Assembly: GCA_019693395.1 (NCBI GenBank)
Contig: JAAMXP010001398.1
Span: forward strand, 1-47,895
Direction: 5' to 3'
DNA from: Ettlia oleoabundans
Lineage: Eukaryota > Chlorophyta > Chlorophyceae > Chlamydomonadales
DNA length: 47,895 nt
The position numbers and the translations under genes were made by a program. The notes beneath the pieces were generated by a model. The model searched no databases and was not told the DNA's origin. It saw only the letters and a program-made list of their open reading frames with translations. Shown in pieces: positions 23,175 to 33,186 of the stretch (positions within the stretch are counted from its first letter, which is position 1; each line of letters opens with the position of its first letter).

Positions 23175-25955
23175 ATGCGAAATAGCTTCAAACATATGTG
23201 TGACAGCATGTTGAGCGGCGCAGCATGCCAGTCGCTGCTGCACTCCTTGCGATGCTCGCTGATGGCGGCAGCCCCACCGCTGTCACGGCCTGTTGCATGC
23301 CGCATCATGCACATTCCTGCTGCCACGAACAGGAGGAACCACAGTAGCGAGCCAACGAGATCTGGACCTTCAAAGGGCCACCATCAGGAGCACACCGTAA
23401 CAGCAGACGGCACGGCAGTCGATCCATCGCTTGCCCCAATACCGTGCAGCACCACCGCCGCCCTGGGCCAGGTGGGTTCAACACACAAGTTCCCAGCGCA
23501 TGAGGGACGGTGATAGAAACCAGTAGAGCTATCTGCCACAGCCCTGGCATGGTGCCACTCCCGGAATTCCACTTCTTGCAGGTCATGGCGGCTCAGGCCA
23601 ACTTTGTGCGAGTCAAGGTAGATGCGCTGGAGGGGGGCAAAACCAGGGAAGTGGCACCACGCCTGCGCCTGCTATGCGTGGTGCGCGCCCTGCTAAAGAA
23701 GATGCGGCGGCAGGTGTTAGTGGGCGACCGAGTGCGGGTGGTGGGCATCGACTGGGCCGACGGAAGAGGTGGGTGGGTGGCAGGGTGGCTGCTTAGTGGC
23801 TGGCTTATGCGGAAGACCCGGCAAGGGGAGTGGCAGGCATGGTGTGGCGCTGACCTGTAATGGCCATATTCAGAAGTGCTTGAAGGCACCTTGCTAAATG
23901 CCTACAGGCTATGGCATGGTGCGCGACAGACTGCATGCAGTGAACTGCACTGTCCTGCATTGCGCTGCAGGGATGGTGGAGGAGGTGCTGCCCCGCACCA
24001 GTCAGCTGTCTGAGCCTGCGGTGGCCAACGTGGATCACGTCCTGCTGGTCTTCTCGGCAGCCTTGCCCGCCTTCCAGCCCTCGCCCGCCACTCGCTACCT
24101 GCTGAGCGCTGAGGCTGCCTGGCTGCCTGTGACTGTTGTCATCAACAAGGCAGATCTGCTACCTGCGGAAGAGGTGCAGCAGGTGGTCGACCAGGTGCGT
24201 GGCAATAGCCGTAGTATGCAGTTGTACAGCAGCAGCAAGCAGGAACATGGCGGGCAGATTTAGGGTGAAACGTCAATTTGTGGGTTTCGGAAAGTCGCTG
24301 GCAGGGCCGCTTGGTTGGTACACGACTTTTTGTGCCCTGTTCTGCACGTGTCATGTTGCCATCATCCGCCTGCAGGTGGCCAGCTGGGGCTATCGTGCTG
24401 TGGCTGTGAGCGTGGTGAGCGGCCAAGGGCTAGATGAGCTCACACAGGTGCTGCGGGGGCGTGTGACAGTGGTGGCGGGCCCCTCGGGTGCCGGGAAGTC
24501 GACCATCATCAATGCGTTGCGCCTGCGCTCGCTGGGCCTGGAAAACACGCTGGATGCAATGTCAGCAGAAGCCTCAGGGGCAGCTGCCAGCCATAGCAAC
24601 AATGAAGCTGTGCGGGAGGGATTGGAGGAGGAGCAGGCGCCTGAAACTGAGCAACATCAGCGGCAGCACAGCCAGGCAGCGACAATGCCAGCTGCTGCCT
24701 GCAATAGCCACCTGCCAGCGCATAGCGCAGATGCTGGGAGGCGGCAGGATGTCGCTCAGCCTCAATCAGCATACCCGCAGCAGAGTGTGCGGCAGCAGCA
24801 AGGTGCCAGCGTCACGCCTCGTGTGCTTGCTGACCTCGAGCTCCAAGCCGTCGGGCAGGTGTCCCAGCGCATTGGGCGCGGCAAGCACACCACCCGCAAC
24901 GTCACACTACTAGAGCTGCTGAGCAGCAGCGATGACACAGTTGGAGACGCTAGCAGCAGCAGGCGTGATGGCAGCAACAACAGCAGTGGTGGTGGTGGCT
25001 TGGGGGCTGGGCTGGTTGTTGATACTCCCGGCTTTAACCAACCAGACTTGGTTGGCATCCCTGCAACCGAGCTGTGGCAGCATTTCCCCGAGATAAGACG
25101 GCTGCTGGAGCAGGACAGGCATGTGGCTGGGCGTATGGGGGCTGGGTGGTTGGTGCCCTGTGCAACTGATGTAGTGCATGTGGCAGCACTTGTGTGACAG
25201 GCAAGGTCCTTTGAATGCCTGTTATTGTAAACTTACGCTGTTGCCACATGGCAGCCGAACACTCACCATTCTGCTTGCACTTCAGAGCCCCAGTGGTGCG
25301 CGGCTTGGCGGGTGGTTTCAGCATGTGGACAGCTGGGACAATGCCAACGGTCTCAACCATGGGGGGCCGTCCACTTTCTGCTGGCTGGCTGCCGTGCAGA
25401 TGCGCCTTCCGCGGCTGCCAGCATCTGCAGGAGCCTGGCTGTGTGGTGCGAGAGGCGGGGTTGGAGCGGTACTCCCTGTACAGCGAGATACATGCCGAGC
25501 TGCAGGTCCTGGAGGAGCAGGCAGTGCAGCGGCAGGCCAGGTGTGTTGCATGGCGCTGCCTTGCGTGCGCTGCTTGTTTGCTTGGCGGCATTTTGTTTGC
25601 TTGTTGCTGCAGCTGTAGTAGCATTGCTTTGCTTCCTTTTTTCGGGCATCTGCTCTGTGTTTGAAGTGGTGCTAGGGAGCAGCAAAGCGGGACAGGAAGA
25701 GCTGCCCTGGTGCATCAATGCTGCACCCGTGCTGCTGCTCATTGGTGGTGTCACACTTTGTCTTTTCCAACCTCTGTCTGCGCACACAGGAAGAAGCGGC
25801 GGGAGGGCAGCGTGCGCGTGAAGAGCCGTGCGGGCGGGCAGCAAGGCGTGGAGGCACGGCTAGAGACCAAGAGCCATCGCCGCGTGTCGCGCCGCTCAGT
25901 GCGGCAGAAGCTGTCCGACCTGGTTAAAGATGTGGAGGACGACGACCAGGTCTGA
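23175..25955 (+). CDS. rsgA: RsgA/YjeQ-type circularly permuted GTPase (30S ribosome assembly)
   Basis: RsgA is a small-subunit maturation GTPase; plant and algal versions act in plastids. Six exons encode 585 residues: 23175-23471, 23582-23768, 23971-24194, 24376-25118, 25400-25540, 25790-25955. Residues 1-100 are a likely transit peptide. Then comes an OB fold (NFVRVKVD to VLVGDRVRVVG), and the GTPase motifs in permuted order: G4 NKADLL (about 220), G1 GPSGAGKST (about 271-279), QVSQRIGRGKHTT, G3 DTPGF (about 452-456). The zinc motif CAFRGCQHLQEPGC (about 485-498) has the family spacing C-x4-C-x-H-x5-C. A Gln/Ala/Ser-rich insertion of about 105 residues follows G1, with a second shorter insertion before G3. 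A basic C-terminal tail (KKRREGS, KSHRRVSRRSVRQK) could bind rRNA. Intron 4 uses a GC donor. Confidence 0.9.
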
Positions 25956-26074
25956 TACTTTAAGCAGCATGGGCTGCCAGAAGTACTGTCTGCCAAACAT
26001 AGCGGGGTTGATTTGTTGATGCCTGGTGCCAGCTGTGTTGGCCCACAACCTACTGAGTCCTGCTCTGGGTGGCC

Positions 26075-26079
26075 TGTAA
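26075..26079 (+). terminator. Putative polyadenylation signal TGTAA (RsgA)
   Basis: TGTAA lies about 120 nt past the RsgA stop codon. Confidence 0.45.
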
Positions 26080-26393
26080 CACAACAACATCCTCAACAAG
26101 TTGGGGGATTCACCAGGTCAATAATCCCTGTCATCAGGTGTCACAGTTCATACCTTCAGAGTTTTACAGCTGCTCAAGTGAGCTCGCGGGTGGCGGTCAG
26201 TGGCAGGGGAAAAAAGCCGGCCGGCTTCAGGGAGCGCACCGCGATAGCAATCCCCAAGGTTTGTGATGTGAAACAGGCCGCTAAGATGATGCGGGGAGTT
26301 TGACATGGATTTGGTAGTTGCCGCGCTGGTTGCAGCACAGGTTATGCAACCGGGTATGGTCCCCTCGACACCACGGTTCACCTCACCCCCGCC

Positions 26394-26399
26394 TATATA
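26394..26399 (+). promoter_or_regulatory. Candidate TATA box of the ABCG gene
   Basis: CCTATATAG sits about 170 nt upstream of the ABCG start, in an otherwise GC-rich stretch. This would give a 5' UTR of roughly 140 nt. The assignment rests on sequence and spacing only. Confidence 0.4.
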
Positions 26400-26568
26400 G
26401 CTGCACAATTGTGCTTCTTGGAGCATTTAGATTGCACTTTGCAGGCCTTATCGCACCGAGCTACCTCCGTTCCTTCCGTCCCAAAGGGCTTGCATTTCAC
26501 CTGTGCTTGGCACCTCACTTGCAGCGCACCACAATACTGAAGCATCGTTTACACACAAATTATAAGCA

Positions 26569-29500
26569 ATGAGTGACGTCAGCAGTCTCACCAGCGTCAG
26601 AGACTTGGAGAGCGGCGAGGCGGGGGCCACAGCTGTTGTCTCTGTGCAGAGCAAGAAGCTCTCCACCGCCTTCCTCTCGAGCGGCATGCCTGTCACTTTT
26701 AAGGTGACTTACGCTCCGTAAAGCCGTACGACGATCAAGTTAACTACCTCACGGCTGCATGGGCCACAGCAGCCGCCTCTTCCTGCCGCCGCCTCTTCTT
26801 GCCCCTGCCCCTGCCCACCAACCCCTACCCTGTGTCCTGCTGCAGGACCTTACATACACCGTGGTCAACAGCCAGAACAAGAAGGAGACCATCAATCTGC
26901 TGCAAAATGTGAATGGCTACTTGCTGCCTGGCGAAATGGCTGCCCTGATGGGGTAAGCGCCGGCGGCTAAAAATTACCGTCCATGCCGACTCATTGGCCA
27001 ATGCCTCCCATTTCATGCTTCAGCTCTGGCGCTGTGCAAAAGCAATCAAACATGCAACACGCTTTGCTGTAACCTCCTACAGGCCCTCCGGCTCTGGCAA
27101 GACAACCCTCCTGGACCTCCTGGCTGGGCGCAAAACGGTGGGCAAGCTGGAGGGCGACATTGCCTTTGCTGGCAACAAGCCCACTCCACAATTCCTGCGC
27201 CGCTTCACTGGATACGTGGAGCAATTTGGTGAGTGATCTTCAGCTTCCACACCCTACTTGCTTGTCCGCGAAGCTGCTGCGCTGCTGAGACGTGCTGAAC
27301 AACTTTCGTTGCCTGGTGATGCTTCTATCTCCCCTCTTTGTGCTGTGGATTGAGCCCATGGCAGGCACATGCTGCCTCGCATGGCCATTGGGCTGCACCC
27401 AGGACCTCCCTTCATCTAAGGCTGTATTCACCGTGTGTATATCATGCCCCCTCCCTGTGACGTCTCCCGCCAACGCTTGGTGCTTGCAGATACTCTGCTG
27501 GAGTCGCTGACTGTGAAGGAAATGCTGATGTACACCGCCGAGCTGAAGCGCCCTGTGGCTGAGAGCATTGAGGATAAGCAGTTGGCTGTGGAGGAGCTGA
27601 TCGATGTGCTGGGCCTTTCCACCTGCCGTGATGTAAAGATCGGCAAGTGAGTGGCCCATGTTCTGGTGGAAGGGCAGGGCTGGGCTGGAATGAACTGCAG
27701 TGCCGGTGTGGTTTATTTTACCTGAGACCCTAAGCTAACGTCTCTCTCTGCCTGCTGGTGACCTTCCCTCCCCTTTGCTGCAGTGCAATGACCAAGGGCA
27801 TCTCTGGGGGCCAGGTGAGACAGTCCTGGCCTAAGCCGCATGCATTAGCCTGCACCTTGGTCTGTCCGGTCAATTCTCGTCTGTTGCCTTGAATGGTACG
27901 CTTATGTTGAGCTGTGGCACTGCCTTGAACACAGCATCTGTCAGACAACACACAAACCCTTCTCCTTCTTGCCTGCAGGCCAAGCGCGTCAACATTGGCA
28001 TCGCCCTGGTCACCAGCCCACGTGTGCTCTTCCTGGGTGAGGAGCTTTGCTGTGTTCCCCTGCACTGTGCTCAGCTGCGCACAGCTATGGAGTCACATCG
28101 CACTTTGCCTTCAGTCTTGCACTGCCATACATGTTCACAGCAGCACTTATGGCCTGTTCCCTATGCCCTGCTGCAGATGAGCCCACAAGCGGCCTGGACT
28201 CGTACACCGCAAATGAGGTGAGGGCTGGCCAGCCTTGTCTGTCCTTGTCCTCATTCCCCAGGTCACCTTGCTGGTCAGCCCACCATGCCGCTGTAACAAG
28301 AAACACACCAGTCAGCTCACCGCCGACTGACTCCAGCATGCCTGCCACCCTGCTGCAGGTGATGACGGTAGTCAAGTCCCTGGCCAGCCATGGCATGACT
28401 GTGTGCGCCACAATTCATAGCCCCACCCCCTACACCTTTGGCCTCTTCGACCGCCTGCTGCTGCTGCTGCGTGGCCAAGTGGTGTACTTCGGCGCCAATG
28501 GTGAGAAGCGGCCGACAGTCGGCGTTACAACCAGGCCCCCTGCAGTGTTTGCCCTTCTCAAGACCGATGGCTGCCCTCAGCTACTGCCCATAAAAGTTTG
28601 TTGCCAAGCTGCCGGAAATGCTGCGTTGCCACTCTTCCCCTTTTGTCGGCAAAACTCGTGCAGGCAAGCCTGCTTTGGAGTACTTCCATACTCAGAGCCC
28701 TGCTGTGGAGGCACTTAAGGAGGGGCAGAACGAGGCAGAGTGGATCGTGGACCTCACAACCCAGGCTGACCGGCAGGGCCGTGCCGCTGACTTTGCCGCC
28801 GCCTATGCCAAGAGCGAGCTCAAGGCGGCGGCTGACAGCGAGATCCAGAGGCAGCTGAACATGGCCACAGAGCTGGGTGAGCCTGCCAGGGACTGTTTCC
28901 TTACAGTGGCAAGCGAAGGCGTTGATGTGCACTGCATTCCAGTGTGGCTAGCCTGCTGACATACCGTCTCTACCAACACAGCCCTGCCTGCTTGTCCCTG
29001 CCTGCATGCTGACTCACCATGGCTGCACGCACCCCCGCCCTGCCCTTCAGACGCACTCACCAAAGCTGATCTGGCAGTCAAGCGCGCCACCACTGTGCCG
29101 TCCTGGTGGGCACTCAAAACCCTGCTGAAGGTGAGCCCCCACCTGCCTCCTTCACGGCTTGGTTTGCCTCATTTCATGCCACCACGCCTACCTTCTGTCA
29201 TCTGCCATCCCGTAACACAGTTTGGCACCCAATCAACTTACTCACAAATCATGCACACACAACACCTTATCCCTGCCGCTTCGTGCCTGTTCCGTTCTTT
29301 TCACCCTCTCATCTTTCCGATTGCACCTCTTCATCCGCAATCAATGTGCCGCCTGCAGTATCGCACCGTGAAGAACTACAAGAGCCCCGACTACTTGGGC
29401 CCGCGCATCGCCGACAAACTCATCTTCTCACTCATCATCATGACGCTCTTCTGGGGCATTGGCGATGATCTCTCTGCAACCAACCTTCCCAATATCTCAG

Positions 29501-31340
29501 GTGGGGGTGCAGTCTGGTGAAGCCTAGCCTGGATCAGTTGCACAGCTGCTGCCACAGCTCGTCCTGCAGCCTGAGCATCGCTGACGTTGCCCCGTCCAGC
29601 TGCCCCTTGCTGCACTCATTGATTGCTTGCTTGTGCACCCTGCAGCCATGCTGTTCATGTGGGTGGTGCTGCCCGCCTATGGAGCCGCCTCCTATGTGCC
29701 TTCCATTGTGCTGGAGCGACCGCTGTTCGTCAGGTGACAACATCTCTGCATGGTTCGCTTCACCTAAGTCCTTCTCTCCCACAAGCATGCTCGCTCAATC
29801 ATGCATGCATGTGCAGCCGGCCCGCCATGGCTTACACTCACCAACACCAACAAGCCTGCTGAGGCACTGCGCTGCCTGTACTGCCTGCAGGGAGCAGTCA
29901 GATGGGCTGTACCGCGTCTCCACCTACCTGGGCTACAAGCTGACAGAGGAGTTCATCGTGGCCTTCTTCAACTCAATCATTTTCTGTGAGTGGCAGCATG
30001 CATGCCAGTACCCCAAGTGCCCTTGGCGGTCCTGCTGTCCTGCAGTTGGCCCACCATGTGCCCATGCAATCTGTGCGTCCCCCGCCCAACCCTCTGACAC
30101 ACCTGTGCTTCTTCTGACGCTTACTGCAGCCAATATTGTATTCTGGGCGCTGCAACTGCAAGGAAGCTTTGCACTGTTCTGGGTTGTGTACCTGGTGACC
30201 TTGGCTACCGGCATTGGTGAGTGCATGCGTTCATTTGGGCATGACGGAACACCACTAGATTGGGCAACGCCTGCTTGCAACGCGATGCATGCCTGAGGTC
30301 AAGTTGAGACAAGCTTGTACTTCTTCGATCATGGCATGGCTGCAAAATGTCTGCTCAGCACCTGCACCTGCGCTGGCCCTCCCAATCCTGCAGTGCTGGC
30401 CTACACAATCGCAGCTCTTTCCCCAAACATGGATGTCGCCAATGCCGCATTGCCGGCCTATGTCACCGTAAGTATAGGCCACTGCTTTCACTGTGTCATC
30501 TGCTTGCGGCATATCGCCCGGTTGGCGCCGAAGTGGCGCACAATTGTGCGTTTTGGCTGCACAACCCTGGGTGCATTTGCCCCTGTGACATTACCCGCGT
30601 TCTGCGCACGTTGTGTGCCTGCTGCAGGCCCTTCTCTTCTTCGCCGGCCTCCTCATTCGCTGGGCCGACATTCCCAACTATTGGAAGTGGTTTTCCTATA
30701 TTGACTTCCTGCGGTGAGTCACGACGCAGCATGCTTATCCACCAATACCACCAACACGGAAAGTGCAAGGGAAAGCAGCACAGGTTGAGCATGGGGCTGT
30801 GCTCGTCATTCCTCACCTCCGGTTCTTGGCAATCCTGTCCTGTGGTGTGGGTTCCCAATCCCTCCCCACAATTGACTGATGCCTGAGTGCTTCTCCATCC
30901 CGGCTGACCCCTCCCTTGCCAACGCTGTATTTGTTATGCTTCAACCGTCCCTCGTGGCCCCTGCTGCAGCTATGCGTGGGGAGCACTCATGAAGAATCAG
31001 TTTGCAGGGGAGCGCAACGCGCCGTTCTTGCAGGACGAAGCGGTGCTGGATTACTACAATTTCAGCGGAATCAACATGTGGGGCTGGCTGGGCATTGAGG
31101 CCTGCTTCACAGTCGGTAAGTGGGCAGCGCTGGCGCCGCACTGAGTGCAGTTCGTTCAGTCGATGCACTGCAGCATTGCGCAGGACATGTGAGGAACCTG
31201 CCCCTTTCCTGCACAAGCGACAGCATGTGTGCTGCCCTGGCGTCTCCTCAACCTGGCCCCCTACTGCCTTTGCCCTGCCTGCAGTCTTCTGCCTGTTCGC
31301 CTACCTGGCCCTGAAGTATGTGCGGCACGTGAGGCGGTGA
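26569..31340 (+). CDS. ABCG-subfamily half-size ABC transporter
   Basis: ABCG (White/WBC) half-transporters dimerise to export lipids, sterols, hormones or wax precursors. Eighteen exons, all joining in frame, encode 627 residues; the first is 26569-26703 and the last 31285-31340. The nucleotide-binding domain comes first: Walker A GPSGSGKTT (about 81-89), signature ISGGQAKR (about 188-195), Walker B VLFLDEPTSGLDS (about 208-220) and H-loop VCATIHSP. The membrane domain follows from about residue 365, beginning YRTVKNYKSPDYLGPRIADK, with about six hydrophobic segments (LIFSLIIMTLFWGIG, AMLFMWVVLPAYGAA, SFALFWVVYLVTLATGIVL, ALLFFAGLLIRW, VFCLFAYLALKYV), and the family feature NPxYW appears as IPNYWKWFSYIDFLRYAW. 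The signature is ISGGQAKR rather than the common VSGGERRR. Substrate cannot be told. The membrane may be plasma or plastid; no transit peptide is evident. Confidence 0.93.
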
Positions 31341-31769
31341 AGCCCCCATTCCACCCCACAGGGTGGTGCTCATGCCGCATTGCTCGTCAGCACCAGCCCA
31401 ACACCCAACCAACACATGGGAGGTGATACCCAGAGATGAATATATGACGCTGCAATCACCTTCCATGTCTGCACGCAAGTACTGCTGGCCCAACTAGCGC
31501 ATGCGCCGCATTGTTGTGCGCAATGCCGCTAGCACGCATTCACCTGCAGCCATTGCAGCTGCTGCTTTTGCATTCAACTCCACCCTTCTGCTGTACTTGT
31601 CAATTTCGCCAGTATCTTCTGCTCCCAAATTGTTACTGCACAAGTAATACGCCAGTCAGTATACCTACTCTGCTCCTTTGTGCTGGCCCCGTTGAATGAC
31701 GTCCTGTGTCCTCCCTTTGTTACCTGTCCAATAATGAAAAGTTAGTGAGGGCATCCAGTACTCCCAGCA

Positions 31770-31774
31770 TGTAA
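31770..31774 (+). terminator. Putative polyadenylation signal TGTAA (ABCG gene)
   Basis: TGTAA about 430 nt past the ABCG stop; a long but possible algal 3' UTR. Confidence 0.35.
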
Positions 31775-31877
31775 TCCTGTGCTGATGCGGAACCTGCTCA
31801 ACCCACTGCGCGTTCAGCTGTTTGCAAATGACACTTGACATTCTGCTGGGGAGGCAGATTGCGACGGGTAGTTGAAG

Positions 31878-31882
31878 TTACA
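31878..31882 (-). terminator. Putative polyadenylation signal TGTAA (thylakoid-type gene)
   Basis: TTACA on the plus strand (TGTAA on minus), about 150 nt past the stop at 32029. Confidence 0.45.
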
Positions 31883-32028
31883 GCTCGGTTAATCATGCAA
31901 TAAAACCTCCACAAGTTATGCCAGTGTCATCACAGTACAGGACAGATGGCAGGCAGAGCAGGGGAAAATTTGGGGTGGTGATTCATTTGCACCAGAGGTC
32001 CAACAAGGCCCAAATCGCTTGCAACCGG

Positions 32029-32911
32029 TCAGTCATCGTCAACAAACTCACGACGGTCTGCAGACGGGGAAGAGATACAATGATAAGGAATCTAGGTAAC
32101 ACAGAGTCACAATGACACTCGTTTGACGCAGATGATGCACAACATCTGCCTGCGTGTCAATAGCCCACCATCGCAACAGCGCACTGCAGCCCTGCTTGAA
32201 ACCAGGTACAAAGCCGGCAATCATACACAAGCAGCTGGCTTTGTCCTTACCGGTCCAGCGGGGTGGCCGAATGGCGTTGATCTCCTCCTGCATACGTAGC
32301 AAACACATTCATGAGCTGAGCCGCCGGCACCATCATCAGCAAAAGCAACCATGTTTGTTAGTTGCGATGCCAGTTTGTGCGACAATTCAACAAGCATGGG
32401 GCCGGCAAGCAACAGGGGATGAACGCATGCCACCAACCTGCCCAGCCAGCGCCCGCCAAACCCAGACATCTCCAGCTATCCGCACCCCATGCACACTCCC
32501 ACTGTGACACTCACACCGCACCTGACTCAGGTACTCTCCCGTCTCCTCCTTGGTGGCGCGGTTGAGGGCGCGCAGCTCCTCGAGCCGCGCCTCATCACGC
32601 TCATCACGGCTGGCATAAAACATGGGAGCACCAATACCCAGCGCCAGCCCCAGGAACGCCCCCAGAGCGCCAATCTGGGTGTCTGGATCAGACCAGTCAA
32701 TATCAAGGTCTGCCAGCTGCATAAGCTCCACGGCTTTGGTGGGCGGCAGTGTGTGCCGGCCTGCCTGCTGCCCGGGGCGTGCCTGCTGCTGCAAGGGGCG
32801 GCGGAGCGGTGCCGCCGCTGGCCGGAATGCCGTCACCCGGCTGCTGCTGCTGCTGCTGCTGCTGGCGGCGCAAGGGGCGCTGCGGGAGGCCATCAGAGCC
32901 TGGGATGCCAT
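32029..32911 (-). CDS. Small plastid-targeted single-span membrane protein (thylakoid-type), unnamed
   Basis: Three exons (32522-32911, 32251-32287, 32029-32057) encode 151 residues. The first 55 or so (MASQALMASRSAPCAAS, then a run of eight Ser and Arg/Pro/Gln-rich sequence) look like a chloroplast transit peptide. The mature part has DIDWSDPDTQIGALGAFLG running into one hydrophobic span (GALGAFLGLALGIGAPMFYA), then a charged helix (SRDERDEARLEELRALNRA), TGEYLSQEEINAIRPPRW and a C-terminus TDRREFVDDD. The short last exon is fixed by phase and by the TGA stop. I believe this architecture is conserved in plants, but I cannot attach a name with confidence. Head-to-head with the FAD7-type desaturase, which suggests shared expression in the plastid programme. 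Confidence 0.75.
32842..32867. repeat. (CTG)n trinucleotide repeat in a transit-peptide coding region
   Basis: About eight CTG units on the plus strand, read as AGC (Ser) on the minus strand. It codes the poly-Ser run of the predicted transit peptide of the thylakoid-type protein. Such repeats often vary in length between strains. Confidence 0.8.
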
Positions 32912-33186
32912 GGCTGTCCAGCAACAAGACGTTGGAGGTGGCAGTTTGTGGTGGGGTTGCAGGTAGGGGGTGCCCGGGTTGGGGGTGGCGGGAACGGCGG
33001 TGCACGCAATGTGCCGGCTATAGTAGATCGCCTGTGTACAATGCAGGGCAGCGACGCATCGCCGGGATGGCAGGGCAGAACGCGCTGGCGCAATCGGGTC
33101 GGGTGCGCTCAGCACGCTGCTGTGCCCCATCCTTGCCGCCCCTCACCGCTCCATCGCCACTTCTATCATTTGTGTAGGAGTGCAAC
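32912..33186. promoter_or_regulatory. Shared thylakoid-protein/FAD7 bidirectional promoter region
   Basis: A 275-bp spacer between divergent starts of two predicted plastid genes. A TATA-like GGCTATAGTAG lies near 33016-33026. The FAD start context (CAACATGGC) is a good green-algal Kozak match. Function inferred from position. Confidence 0.45.

Larger units (their letters stand above)
25956..26568. other. Intergenic region between RsgA and the ABCG gene
   Basis: About 610 bp with no supported gene. It holds the RsgA 3' UTR on the left and the ABCG promoter with a candidate TATA box on the right. Short open frames here have no recognisable content. Confidence 0.6.
31341..32028. other. Convergent 3' region between ABCG and the thylakoid-type gene
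   Basis: About 690 bp between two convergent stop codons. No gene is supported. It contains one candidate TGTAA signal for each gene (31770-31774 plus; 31878-31882 minus), so the two 3' UTRs may come within about 100 nt of each other. Confidence 0.6.
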
